This document shows positions 1-8,524 of a DNA stretch of 34,956 nucleotides, one piece after another; position 1 is the stretch's first letter, and the number at the start of each line of letters is the position of its first letter. Both the position numbers and the translations under genes were made by a program. The DNA is taken from the NCBI GenBank assembly GCA_012512505.1, contig JAAZEB010000179.1, positions 1 to 34,956 on the forward strand, given 5' to 3'. Source of the stretch: Armatimonadota bacterium (GTDB lineage Bacteria; Armatimonadota; JAAZEB01). Below the pieces are notes generated by a model, which made no database searches, had not been told where the DNA came from, and saw only the letters and a list, made by a program, of their open reading frames with translations.

Positions 1-3000
1 CTGCAACTCCAGCGAGAGTCTGCCATCAGCCTGCCGGGCGAAGCTCCCGCCGATGTCGATCCCCTCGGCGCGCAGGCTGAGGTTATCGGCCGACACGTTG
101 CCCGCGTCCCACTGCAGCGTCGCCCCGGTCTGCGCCAGGCGGGTCTCCCCGACCCGGGCATCCGTGAGCATCAGCCGCGCCGAGCCGTTCAACGCCGCCA
201 CGTTGCCGGAGAGCGCTACCTCCCCGCTCACCGTGCCGGTGAACGGCTCCGGCAGGCTCGCCAGCGCCGCCGCGAAGGGCGAGGCGGCCTCGGGGTCCGC
301 GCCGGAACCCACCACAGCCGACAGCGTCGTCGCCAGAGCATGCAGAGACTCCACCCGGCTGGGGCCCAGGCGCACCTGGGTAGTCAGTCGGCGCCCGCTC
401 AGGCGCACGCCACCCGCCAGGTCCACCCCGTCGGCGGCAAGCACCGCGTTGCTCAGCTCCACCGCCCCCGGCGCCCAGATCGCCTTGCCGGCAAACTGGT
501 GGAGGCGAGCCGGGCCCAGGGCCAGGTTCCGCCCGTTGAACTCCATGATGCCAGAGGCGCGCGCCACCGGCCCGTGGAGGGTCACCTTCCCGGTCACGGT
601 GCCCGCCACCGGGTTGGGCAGGGCGGCGATCTGCCGGTGCAGGTCGCGGCCGAACGGCGTGTCCGGCAGCTTCAACGACCGCGCCAGCGACGCCAGGTAA
701 GCCAGGTCGGCCTGCGTCGCCGATGCCTCCAGGTCGAGCATCCCCTTGCTCGGCTGCAGCGACAGGCGATCCACCTGATAGCGGCTCGGGCCGCGCGCGA
801 CGGAGAGGTGAGTGACCTTCGCTTCGCCCCCGGCATAGGCCACCTGGCCGGCGAGGGTGCCCAGCCCGTGGCCATTGACGGAGACCGAGCCGCCCCGCAC
901 GCTGAGCTGGAGCCGCGGATCTGCGGTGGTGCCAGAGACGGTGCCGGAGACATCCACCCGGCCGGCCAACTCGGCGTACGGCTGGGTGAGGCGGTTGAGC
1001 AGCGCCAGGGGCACCTGCTGGCCGCTGATCTCCAGATCCACGCGCCCGCCGATCGCCAGCGCTCCCGCGGCTACCAGCCGTGCCGGCCCATCCTCGATCG
1101 TCAGCCGCTCCACGCGAATGCCGCCCGGCTTGCCTTCGGCGGCGCGCTGCAGGCGGCCACTCACCCGCCCGACGGCAACGCCGGCAAAGACGGCATTGGC
1201 CACAGTGAAGTCACCGGCCACCGTCAGGTTGGGGAAGGCGCCGGAGATCTCCAGGTCGGCCTTGCCACGCCCGGCGAGCGGCAGCGGCACCCCCAACGCC
1301 TGCAGCACGGCGGCCACGTCGAGGGAATCGGCGCTCAGGCGACCGCTGACAACCATCGGCCCCTGGCGGTCCACCGACGCGCTGCCGGCCAGCGAAAGCG
1401 ACTCGCTGCCGCGGCGGACCACGACATTGTTGAGGGCCAGGCCACCAGCATCGGCGCGCACCCCGGCGCGCAGCTCGTCGTAGTCCAGGCCGCTCAGGCT
1501 GCCCTTGGCGGCAGTGATCCGGCCCCGCACCTGCGGGGCGCTCAGGGTGCCGAGCAGGCGACCCTCGAAGGCAGCTTTCCCGGCGGCGGGCAGCTCCTTC
1601 GGGGTGGCGCCCATCCCGGCCATTCCGGCGAACCCGCCCAGGTCCACTTCCGGGGTCCGCAGCGCCAGGTCGAGGCCACCCGCGTGGGTCACCTTGCCGC
1701 TGGCGGTGAAGCTGCCCTGGGGGATCTGAACCTGAACCCGGGGCAACACCACTGCGCCCTCGCGCAGCAGCGCCTGGCCGGAAGCGGAACGGATCGCCAG
1801 GCCCTGCGCCCGCGCGTTCTCCACGGCGAACTCCACCGTGCCCGACCGCAGGCTCTGCAGAGTGTACTTCGCCCGCAGACCGCCGAAGCTGATGTCGCGC
1901 ACGCGCCCATCGGCGGCCTTCAGCGTGCCGGACACGCGCGGCTGCGCGAGGGTGCCGCCAATGCGCGCTTGCACATCCGCCTTGCCGCTGATCCCCGTCA
2001 TCCCGAACAGGCGCGCCAGTGCCGCCGCGTCGGCGCGCGTGGCGCCCACCTGCAGGTCGAGCGCCCCGGCCGGCGAGACCGTCCCGGAGACGGTGAGCGC
2101 CTGCCCGGCGACCACGACGCGGCCATCGTGGATGCGCACGCCGCCAGGCAGGACCTCGAAGCGCGCGGAGGCGCTCTCAGCGGTCGGCAGAGCGGCTTCC
2201 CCGGTGGCCTGGGCTGTCTCGTGCCGCGCCCCGCCGCGTGCGGCCAGCCGAGTGGGGCGCGCCGGGGCCGTCGCCACGCTGGCGGCGCGCGCGCGCACTT
2301 GCAGCGGCCCTTCCCAGGGGAGGGTGATCTCCGCCGCGAGGCTGCCAAAGTGCGCCGGGCCGAGGGCGATCTCCTTCCCGGCAATCTGCGCCTCGGTCTG
2401 AACGCCATCCGTCGGCCCCTGGGCCACGAACGAGACCGTGGCCCGACCCGACTTGCTTTCGTCGCTGAGGAACGGCAGCCGCGCTACGTCCACGTCGGTG
2501 GCCGTGCCGCGGAAGTAGACCCGCGCTGGCGTCGGCTTCACATCGACGCGCCCGGTGGCGACCACCTTGCCGCCGGCCGCCTGCGCCTCAGCCGAATGAA
2601 CGACGAAGAGGCGCTGGTTACGCTGATAGGTGAAGCGCACGTTCAGGTCCGACGCATCCACGCCGCGCGCGTGCAGGCGCGGCAGGCGCCCCGTGACCAC
2701 CGCCTGCCAGTCGTTCGACGACCCGGTGACGTGGGCTTCCAGGCTGGCTGCGGACTGCCAGGTAACGCCGCGGATCTGCGGCCAGTCGGCCAACAGCTTG
2801 CGCCCACCGGCATCGGTGACCCGTGGCGCCCGCAGGCGCAGGTCCAGTAAGGTATCGTTGGCGCGCAAGACCAACCCGCCCTCCAGGGAGAGCGGCACGC
2901 CGGCGGAGTGGCCCTCTGCCTCCAGGGTCAGGCGTTCGTTGTGGACGCGGACCACCAGCGGTTGGGCCACCACCGGCTCCTGCACGGCCGACGGTACCAG

Positions 3001-3837
3001 AACCAGGTGGGGCACCCGCACGGTGCCCTGGATCTCCGGGCGCTTGCCGATGGTCCAGGCAATGTCGAAGGAGCTGGCGGCGGTGCCGGCGCGCACCGGC
3101 AGCACCGGGGCCGCCTGCGAGTAGCGCTGCCAATGGCGCACGTTGGCCCCATCAAACGAGGCCTGCAGGCTCAGTGCGCGGCGCTCGAGGTGGTAGCTCC
3201 CCGACAGGTCCACCTTCCCCAGCACGCGCCCATCACCGCGCGCCGCAAGGGCCAGCGTCACAGCCGGCGAGTGGCGCGCGTCGAGCGTCAATGACAGGTG
3301 CTGCAAACGGGTGACCGCCGGCGCGGGCAAATCCCCGGCGCGGTAGTCGCGCAGGGTGACGCGGGCGTCATCCAGCACCAACCGGCCGCGGAACTGCTGC
3401 CACCCCGGGCCACCGCTGCCGGAACCCAGGAGGGAGGCCACGTTCCAGTCGCCGGAACGCTGGCGCACCAGCAGCAGATCGGGGTTCTCCAGGCGCAGCG
3501 AGGCGACCGCCAACGTCGGCGCGTCACGGTGGCGCAGCAGACCAGCCAGGCTGAACCGGAGCACCGCGCGTCGGGCCTTGAGCAGCGTGCCCGACTGGAA
3601 AGAGGCTCCGTCGGCAATCGCCAGGTCCTCGATGACGATGCGGTTCATACCGGAGACGGAGGCGCGGCCGACGCGGACCTCCCGCCCGAGCATCTGCGCC
3701 AACTGCGGCGCCACCACGGAGTCCAGGTCGCGCAGCGCCGCGCGGCCGGCGCGGTAGGCGAACGCACCCGCCAGACCTGCCAGCAGCAGCAGCGAGAGCA
3801 CCACCGGCGCGCGTGCCCACCCCCGTGGCCTACCCAT
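1..3837 (-). CDS. TamB/AsmA-like envelope protein, C-terminus cut by window edge
   Basis: The minus strand is open for 1279 codons from ATG 3837 to the window edge with no stop. The N-terminus has a short basic stretch and one hydrophobic segment (about residues 9-27, VVLSLLLLAGLAGAFAY), a signal anchor. Next comes an AsmA/TamB-type opening (LGREVRVGRASVSGM, then LRLENPDLLLVR and GDWNVASLL), followed by many repeats of amphipathic beta strands rich in 'G.v..sG.v' patterns. Known relatives are long periplasmic beta-groove proteins that bridge inner and outer membranes and take part in lipid transport or outer-membrane protein assembly. The TamB C-terminal signature domain would lie beyond base 1, so TamB and large AsmA-like cannot be separated here. 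An in-frame ATG at 3858 is an alternative start, but no clear ribosome site precedes it. No BamA/TamA-type partner is visible in the window. Confidence 0.82.
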   Translation of the reverse strand, partial: MGRPRGWARAPVVLSLLLLAGLAGAFAYRAGRAALRDLDSVVAPQLAQMLGREVRVGRASVSGMNRIVIEDLAIADGASFQSGTLLKARRAVLRFSLAGLLRHRDAPTLAVASLRLENPDLLLVRQRSGDWNVASLLGSGSGGPGWQQFRGRLVLDDARVTLRDYRAGDLPAPAVTRLQHLSLTLDARHSPAVTLALAARGDGRVLGKVDLSGSYHLERRALSLQASFDGANVRHWQRYSQAAPVLPVRAGTAASSFDIAWTIGKRPEIQGTVRVPHLVLVPSAVQEPVVAQPLVVRVHNERLTLEAEGHSAGVPLSLEGGLVLRANDTLLDLRLRAPRVTDAGGRKLLADWPQIRGVTWQSAASLEAHVTGSSNDWQAVVTGRLPRLHARGVDASDLNVRFTYQRNQRLFVVHSAEAQAAGGKVVATGRVDVKPTPARVYFRGTATDVDVARLPFLSDESKSGRATVSFVAQGPTDGVQTEAQIAGKEIALGPAHFGSLAAEITLPWEGPLQVRARAASVATAPARPTRLAARGGARHETAQATGEAALPTAESASARFEVLPGGVRIHDGRVVVAGQALTVSGTVSPAGALDLQVGATRADAAALARLFGMTGISGKADVQARIGGTLAQPRVSGTLKAADGRVRDISFGGLRAKYTLQSLRSGTVEFAVENARAQGLAIRSASGQALLREGAVVLPRVQVQIPQGSFTASGKVTHAGGLDLALRTPEVDLGGFAGMAGMGATPKELPAAGKAAFEGRLLGTLSAPQVRGRITAAKGSLSGLDYDELRAGVRADAGGLALNNVVVRRGSESLSLAGSASVDRQGPMVVSGRLSADSLDVAAVLQALGVPLPLAGRGKADLEISGAFPNLTVAGDFTVANAVFAGVAVGRVSGRLQRAAEGKPGGIRVERLTIEDGPARLVAAGALAIGGRVDLEISGQQVPLALLNRLTQPYAELAGRVDVSGTVSGTTADPRLQLSVRGGSVSVNGHGLGTLAGQVAYAGGEAKVTHLSVARGPSRYQVDRLSLQPSKGMLDLEASATQADLAYLASLARSLKLPDTPFGRDLHRQIAALPNPVAGTVTGKVTLHGPVARASGIMEFNGRNLALGPARLHQFAGKAIWAPGAVELSNAVLAADGVDLAGGVRLSGRRLTTQVRLGPSRVESLHALATTLSAVVGSGADPEAASPFAAALASLPEPFTGTVSGEVALSGNVAALNGSARLMLTDARVGETRLAQTGATLQWDAGNVSADNLSLRAEGIDIGGSFARQADGRLSLELQ

Positions 3838-4669
3838 CCGCCATGCCCCATTTACCATTCGATCTGGATATCAGCATAGGAATGCGAAACTTTCCAAGAC
3901 TTTGAGAGAATCCGCAACTGCCACAATCGCGCAGAGGAGAAGTAATGATGCCGGGCTGCCACTTCGCCCGGAAGTGATCCAGTCTGTGAAGGCACACGCC
4001 CGGGCGTAAGCGTTCCGCAATGCAAGCCAGGTCGGAGGGCCAGCGTCCCGCCGGCCTCTGCCTGAAGCGCCAAGGTTGCCATTGGCTCGGTGGGGCCGAC
4101 CAAAAGCCAGCGCTCCAGCCGCCGTCGCCCGAACGTACTCCTGAGTTCTTGAACACCTACAGCCAGGGTGGGCAAGTTGCCTGCCAAGGCCGCACTCTGT
4201 GCAACGATCGGCCCCGGCGCAACGCCAGGATCGGTCTCCCCTCCTGGCTCCCGCGGCCTGCTTCTGATATAGGACAACTTTGATAGCAAAAGGTTCGCAC
4301 CGAAGGAATCTACCGGTCGGTGGCGAAGGGGCACAGCCGCTACCTCGGCATCCCCCCGCCGATTGCGCCAATAGGTTGGCGATATCGCGGTCGGATCGCC
4401 GGCGTCTCGCCGGCCGCCGTCGGAGGCGCACCCCGCCGTAGGAGGCGTCTCCGATGCCGACGAGCGCCATCAAGGCTCGCGCTGGCAAAGCGGGAGCAGA
4501 GACCGAGGGCGTGGCGGTACCCCGTGACGCGGAAAGAGCGGCTGGCCAGCGAGGGCTGCTTTCGGCGCCGACGGCGTCGCTCCCTGCCGACGACAAGCCG
4601 CGACGGGCGGCGCGCCGGTTTGGGGTTCGCCGCGGAACGGGAAAGGAGTCTCGGCAAGGAGCGGCCACC
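3838..4669. other. Gene-poor gap between divergent genes
   Basis: This 832-base stretch separates the start of the TamB-like gene (-) from the zinc-ribbon gene (+). Open frames exist on both strands but none reads like a protein: they are Arg/Ala/Gly-rich or have no recognisable pattern. Bases 3841-3960 are about 50% GC by hand count, clearly below the flanking genes, and probably hold the promoter of the minus-strand gene, although I found no convincing -35/-10 pair. One copy of a dispersed hairpin repeat lies at 4389-4429. I looked for tmRNA, RNase P and SRP RNA signatures and saw none. The gap could hold a degraded gene or an unrecognised RNA. Confidence 0.6.
4389..4429 (+). repeat. Dispersed 41-bp hairpin repeat, copy 1
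   Basis: A 41-base unit beginning GGTCGGATCGCC matches 23364-23404 at 40 of 41 positions. It contains a perfect 7-bp stem, GCCGGCG (4398-4404) and CGCCGGC (4408-4414), around a 3-base loop. The only difference between the copies (T4407 versus C23382) falls in that loop, so the stem is intact in both. It is likely a REP-like palindromic element. Directly downstream, TCGGAG (4420-4425) is complementary to a CTCCGA further on, so the element may extend to about 4460. Confidence 0.75.
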
Positions 4670-4882
4670 ATGAGAGAGTGTCCATATTGCCGAAAGGGCC
4701 ATTGGCACGAGATCGTCGAGTTCGCGACGGTGTGCCATGGCGTGGCAACCGTCGGGGGCGCGCCGACGATCTGCCCCGAGTGCGGCAGGCACCACCCGGA
4801 GGTGGAGGAGACCGACCGTTACTACCAGTGCGAGACGTGCGGGTACGTGGAGCACACGCCGGCCGGCGTATCGACGGGTTGA
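4670..4882 (+). CDS. Small zinc-ribbon protein, 70 aa
   Basis: The protein has two pairs of CxxC knuckles: C4/C7 (CPYC), C35/C38 (CPEC) and C54/C57 (CETC), plus a lone C22. This is enough for one or two structural zinc sites of rubredoxin or zinc-ribbon type. The second half (CPEC, 15 residues, CETCGYVEHT) resembles the short zinc ribbons that report metal or bind nucleic acid or protein partners, but no family with a known role is recognised. The ATG at 4670 is chosen because AAGGAG ends 8 bases upstream. An in-frame ATG at 4454 would add 72 low-complexity residues and has no such site. The stop is 10 bases before the BON-domain gene, so the two are probably co-transcribed. Confidence 0.7.
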   Translation: MRECPYCRKGHWHEIVEFATVCHGVATVGGAPTICPECGRHHPEVEETDRYYQCETCGYVEHTPAGVSTG

Positions 4883-4892
4883 GAGGAGCGCA

Positions 4893-5555
4893 ATGGCGAC
4901 ACTGACCGATGATGCGATCGAGCGGCAGGTGGAGCAGGCCATCGGCCTCGACCCCCGGGTGGGGGTGTTCGACGTGAACATCCAGGTGCTGCGCGGCGTG
5001 GCCCGGCTGGAGGGGATTGTCGAGAGCCTGGAGGCGAAGCGTGCCGCCGGGGAGGCCGCTGCCCGCGTGCCCGGCGTGCGCCGCGTGGACAACATGCTCA
5101 CCGTGGAGGACCCGCGCGGCCTGAAGAGCCTCGATATTGAGCACGCGGTAGAGAACGCCCTGGAGAACGATCCCGCCGTGGATCCCCGCGATGTTGGCGC
5201 GCGGGTGGAAGATAGCGTCGCGCACCTGGTCGGCCACGTCGACAGCACCGCCGAGGAGGACGCCGCCGTGCGCGTGGCCAGCCGGGCCGAAGGGGTGAAG
5301 GAGATCGTCAGCGAGCTGGACATCTCCCCCGGACGCGACATCGACTGGACCGACCTGAAGAACCAGGTGGTGGACGCGCTGTCTACCGCCGACGACCTGA
5401 TCCCCTACACCATCGATGTGGAGGTCGAAACCGACGGGCGCGTCGTGCTGAGCGGCAGCGTTGCCACCCGCCAGGACTGCCGGCGGGCCGTCGAGATCGC
5501 GCGCCAGGTGCCGGGGGCGAAGGAGGTCGTGAACCGGCTGCAGGTTGGCGGCTAG
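4893..5555 (+). CDS. Protein of three BON domains, 220 aa
   Basis: The sequence divides into three repeats of about 70 residues (near 5-72, 76-145 and 148-220). Each runs helix, 'v.v.v..g.v.L.G.v', helix, 'v.gV..V.n.l', the BON pattern (for example GRVVLSGSVATRQDCRRAVEIA and VPGAKEVVNRLQVGG). BON domains bind phospholipid or membrane surfaces in OsmY, secretins and mechanosensitive channels. No signal peptide is visible after the ATG at 4893, so this copy looks cytoplasmic or surface-associated from inside. The start is supported by GAGAGGAG about 6 bases upstream, which overlaps the preceding gene's stop. The gene ends in a TAG that interlocks with the nadB stop on the other strand. Confidence 0.85.
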   Translation: MATLTDDAIERQVEQAIGLDPRVGVFDVNIQVLRGVARLEGIVESLEAKRAAGEAAARVPGVRRVDNMLTVEDPRGLKSLDIEHAVENALENDPAVDPRDVGARVEDSVAHLVGHVDSTAEEDAAVRVASRAEGVKEIVSELDISPGRDIDWTDLKNQVVDALSTADDLIPYTIDVEVETDGRVVLSGSVATRQDCRRAVEIARQVPGAKEVVNRLQVGG

Positions 5556-7132
5556 CCGACCAGGCGGTCCTGGATGCGATGGCTGGCGCCAGTGAAGATG
5601 ATGTGGCGCCGCCAACGCTCGTCGTGATCCGGGAAGTCGGTGCGGTGGTGGCCGCCACGGCTCTCCTCGCGCAGCAGCGCCGCCGTGGCAATCAGGCGCG
5701 CGACGGTGAGCATGTTCTGCAGCTCGGCGGTGCGCGGGCAACTGCTCGGGACCCCGGCCGCCTCCGAAAGCGCTTCGAGGGTGGTGAGCGCTTGCTGCAG
5801 GCGCTCCGCGTCGCGCGAGATGCCGACGCAATCCCACATCACCTCGCGCAGCCGCGTGGCCAGGGGGTCCGTATCCATCGACCGGGCCTCCGGGCAGGTC
5901 ACCTCCGGGTGAGCGGCGGGAGCGGGCGGCAGCTCGCGGAGAATGGCGCGCGCGGCGCGGTTGCCGAACACCAGGCCCTCCAGCAAGGAGTTGCTGGCCA
6001 GTCGGTTGGCGCCGTGGATGCCGGTGCAGGCCACCTCGCCACAGGCATAGAGGCCGGGGATGCTCGTGCGCCCCCAGGGGTCGGTCACCACGCCCCCCAT
6101 GCTGTAGTGAGCGCTGGGGTGGATCGGCACCGGCTGCCGGGTGATATCGATCCCGTACGACTCGCACGTCTTGAAGATCGTGGGGAAACGCTCGCGGATG
6201 AACGCCGCGTCGAGGTGGGTCACGTCGAGGAATACGTGGTGGCTGTCGGTGCGGCGCAGTTCGGCCATGATTGCCCGGCTGACCACGTCGCGCGGCGCCA
6301 GCTCCGCCATCTCGTGGTAGCGCGGCATGAAGCGCTCGCCCGCCACGTTGCGCAGGAGCGCCCCCTCGCCACGCACCGCCTCAGAGATGAGGAAGGTGGG
6401 CGCGCCATTCAGCATCAACGCCGTCGGGTGGAACTGCACGAACTCCAGGTCGGCCATCGCCGCCCCGGCCCGGTAGGCCAGCGCGGCGCCGTCGCCGGTC
6501 GCCACCGCCGGGTTCGTAGTACTACGGTAGAGTCTCCCCAGGCCGCCGGTGGCCAGGACCGTGGCCCGGGCAAGAATCAGGGAGACCTCGCCGGTTTGCT
6601 GGTGAACCACCTGGGCACCGACGCAGCGGCCGGCATCCAGCGCCAACTGCAGCGTGAAGCGTGACTTCAGCAGCTCGATGTTCGCCAAGCCGCGGGCTCG
6701 CTCCACCAGGGTGCGCTGGATCATCTCGCCCGTGGCATCGCCGTGTGCATGGAGCACGCGGTGGAGGCGATGGGCGGCTTCACGCCCGAAGACCAGTTCG
6801 CCGTTGACGGTGTCGAACTGCAGGCCCCACTCGATCAGGTGGCGAACGCGGTCGGGCCCCTCATGCACCAGCACGTTGACGGCATCCTCATCGCAGAGGC
6901 CATCGCCGGCACGAATGGTATCCTCGAAGTGCAGCTCGGGGCTGTCGGCGGGGCTGAGGGCGGCGGCCACACCTCCCTGGGCATAGCGGGTGGCGCTCTC
7001 GGAGGAAGAGTCGGCCTTGGTCAGTACCGTCACCTTGGCGCCAGAGGCGGCTTCTACCGCGGCGCTGAGGCCGGCGATGCCGGCTCCGATCACCAGTACA
7101 TCGGTTTCCACGATCTCATGCACGGTTCGCAA
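5552..7132 (-). CDS. nadB: L-aspartate oxidase
   Basis: 526 residues, close to the usual 530-540. The enzyme oxidises L-aspartate to iminoaspartate with FAD, the first step of de novo NAD synthesis, in the cytoplasm. Visible marks are the FAD Rossmann motif VIGAGIAGLSAAVEA (residues 14-28), the SESATRYAQGGVAAAL substrate-loop segment, HRVLHAHGDATGEMI, HPSAHYSMGGVVTDPWG and the C-terminal FAD motif GLYACGEVACTGIHGANRLA. The helical succinate dehydrogenase-like C-terminal domain follows. The apparent start is TTG at 7132, with AGAGG about 10 bases upstream. GTG at 7123 is an alternative. No nadA or nadC is in the window. It has its own promoter at 7159-7187, overlapping the dinB stop, and its TAG stop shares CTAG with the BON gene stop. 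Confidence 0.96.
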   Translation of the reverse strand: MRTVHEIVETDVLVIGAGIAGLSAAVEAASGAKVTVLTKADSSSESATRYAQGGVAAALSPADSPELHFEDTIRAGDGLCDEDAVNVLVHEGPDRVRHLIEWGLQFDTVNGELVFGREAAHRLHRVLHAHGDATGEMIQRTLVERARGLANIELLKSRFTLQLALDAGRCVGAQVVHQQTGEVSLILARATVLATGGLGRLYRSTTNPAVATGDGAALAYRAGAAMADLEFVQFHPTALMLNGAPTFLISEAVRGEGALLRNVAGERFMPRYHEMAELAPRDVVSRAIMAELRRTDSHHVFLDVTHLDAAFIRERFPTIFKTCESYGIDITRQPVPIHPSAHYSMGGVVTDPWGRTSIPGLYACGEVACTGIHGANRLASNSLLEGLVFGNRAARAILRELPPAPAAHPEVTCPEARSMDTDPLATRLREVMWDCVGISRDAERLQQALTTLEALSEAAGVPSSCPRTAELQNMLTVARLIATAALLREESRGGHHRTDFPDHDERWRRHIIFTGASHRIQDRLVG

Positions 7133-7158
7133 AGGTTCACATCCTCTTGAATGGCCTC

Positions 7159-7187
7159 AGTGTAGCACTTTTGCGGAGCCAAGTCAA
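7159..7187 (-). promoter_or_regulatory. Sigma70-type promoter for nadB
   Basis: On the minus strand TTGACT (7187-7182) is followed by a 17-base spacer and TACACT (7164-7159). The start codon lies about 27 bases beyond the -10 box. The -35 box contains the dinB stop codon (TGA within TTGACT), so nadB can be transcribed separately from dinB. Confidence 0.7.
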
Positions 7188-8356
7188 CGAAAGTGATCGC
7201 GGCGCAGCAAGCGGGCGCGCTGGACAATCGCGTCGCCGAAGCGCTCGCGCAGGGCATCCACCGTCTCGGCGAGGCGCTCGCGGCGGTCGTCTAGTGGCAC
7301 GAAGAGGTTGAGCTGGCGCGCGGGGCGCCCCGGCGTCAGGTTCGAGACGGTCACGCCCAGCAGGCGCACCTTGCGGTCGCGCTCCACGGCGCGGAAGAGG
7401 TCGCGCGCCACCGGGTAGATCGTCTCCGCCAGCGCGGTCGGCTCCGACAGCGAGCGCGCCCGGGTGAGGGTGGTGAAGTCGGCGAAGCGCAGCTTGAGGG
7501 TGATGGTGCGCCCGCAGACGCCCTTGCGGCGCAGGCGGGCGGCCACCTCCTCGGCAAGCGCCAGAAGCACCCGCTCCAGCGTTGCCGTATTGCCGATATC
7601 CTCGGCAAAAGTGGTCTCGCGGCCGATCGACTTCGCCTCGGTGTCCGGCTCCACCGGGCGGTCATCCTCGCCGTGTGCCAGGCGATGCAGCGCCTCGCCG
7701 GCCGCGCCGAGACGCAATCGCAGCACCGCCACCGGGCAGGCAGCCACCTCGCCGATGGTGCGCAAGCCCAGGCGCGTCAACTGCCGCTCCGTGGCCGGCC
7801 CAACGCCCCAGAGGCGGGAGACCGGCAGGTCACGTAGGAAGGCGGCCACCTGATCCGGCGGCACCACCACCAGGCCATTCGGCTTGCGCAGGTCGGAGGC
7901 CAGCTTGGCGAGGAACTTGTTGGGGGCCACACCAACCGAGGCGGTAAGCTGCAGCTCGCTGCGGATGCGCGCCTGGATCGCCCGGGCAATCGCTTCCCCG
8001 TCGCCAAAGAGGCTCCGGCTGCCGGTCACGTCGAGGAACGCTTCGTCGATGGAGAGTGGCTCGACCAGCGGCGTGTAGTGGCGCAGGATGGCCATCACCT
8101 GCCGCGAAACCTGCCGGTAGAGGTGCGGGCGCACCGGCAGGAAGACGCCCTCGGGGCACAGCCGCCGCGCCTGCGCCGTCGGCTGTGCCGAGTGCACCCC
8201 AAAACGCCGCGCCTCGTAGGAGGCCGCCGAGACCACCCCCCGATCCTCGACGCTGCCTCCGACGATCACTGGCTTGCCGCGCAGCTCCGGGCGCTCCCGC
8301 TGCTCGATAGCCGCGTAGAAGGCATCCATATCCACGTGCAGAATCGTCCGTGCCAT
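7184..8356 (-). CDS. dinB: DNA polymerase IV (Y-family)
   Basis: 390 residues. It is a translesion DNA polymerase that copies past damaged bases with low fidelity. The palm carries the metal ligands D9 (HVDMDAFYA) and D104/E105 (LSIDEAFLDV), and F13 is the steric gate against ribonucleotides. KPVIVGG and SYEARRFGVHSAQP are typical DinB finger segments, the thumb has the helix-hairpin-helix LWGVGPATERQLTRLGL, and the little finger follows. Residues 348-352 (QLNLF) match the beta-clamp-binding motif, although 38 residues follow it. The ATG at 8356 is chosen because it begins the family's first strand and has GGAG 5 bases upstream. The frame stays open further upstream without homology. The promoter is at 8406-8434, and no LexA-type operator is obvious. 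Confidence 0.96.
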   Translation of the reverse strand: MARTILHVDMDAFYAAIEQRERPELRGKPVIVGGSVEDRGVVSAASYEARRFGVHSAQPTAQARRLCPEGVFLPVRPHLYRQVSRQVMAILRHYTPLVEPLSIDEAFLDVTGSRSLFGDGEAIARAIQARIRSELQLTASVGVAPNKFLAKLASDLRKPNGLVVVPPDQVAAFLRDLPVSRLWGVGPATERQLTRLGLRTIGEVAACPVAVLRLRLGAAGEALHRLAHGEDDRPVEPDTEAKSIGRETTFAEDIGNTATLERVLLALAEEVAARLRRKGVCGRTITLKLRFADFTTLTRARSLSEPTALAETIYPVARDLFRAVERDRKVRLLGVTVSNLTPGRPARQLNLFVPLDDRRERLAETVDALRERFGDAIVQRARLLRRDHFR

Positions 8357-8405
8357 CACCGCTCCGGGAAGCAGCGCACGCGCCAGCGGCCGTCTCTCCA
8401 GCGCC

Positions 8406-8434
8406 ACTATAGCACGCCTGGCTGCTGCGGTCAA
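8406..8434 (-). promoter_or_regulatory. Sigma70-type promoter for dinB
   Basis: On the minus strand TTGACC (8434-8429) is separated by exactly 17 bases from TATAGT (8411-8406). This is five of six matches in each box. The dinB ATG lies 50 bases downstream of the -10 box. Confidence 0.75.
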
Positions 8435-8446
8435 GAGAGCGCGCGA

Positions 8447-8476
8447 TTGCATTCGGGCGCGCGGATGCGGTATGAT
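8447..8476 (+). promoter_or_regulatory. Probable promoter of the Nudix-serS-glycosyltransferase operon
   Basis: TTGCAT (8447-8452), an 18-base spacer and TATGAT (8471-8476) lie about 50 bases before the Nudix start codon. The promoter is back-to-back with the dinB promoter, whose -35 box is only 12 bases away, so the two may compete. Confidence 0.6.
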
Positions 8477-8524
8477 AGGGCGCGGGTGAGGGGCATGCAT
8501 CTCACTCGCGGAGGGAGCAAGGCG

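Noticed and set aside
340-2850. 836-codon open frame on the plus strand
   Set aside because: It is antisense to the TamB/AsmA-like gene. The minus-strand reading has a signal anchor and repeated beta-strand patterns, whereas this frame is Arg/Gly/Ala/His-rich with no motifs, as expected from GC-rich shadow frames.
3871-4671. Minus-strand open frame of 266 codons in the gap
   Set aside because: Its composition is Arg/Ala/Ser-rich with scattered Cys, and no domain, ribosome site or convincing start supports it.
4470-6167. 565-codon minus-strand frame over the BON gene and nadB 3' half
   Set aside because: It overlaps two well-supported genes in the wrong frame and has no recognisable domain.
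8357-8524. LexA/SOS operator controlling dinB
   Set aside because: I looked for an inverted repeat overlapping the dinB promoter and found no convincing palindrome. The known LexA boxes differ among phyla, so absence is weak evidence.
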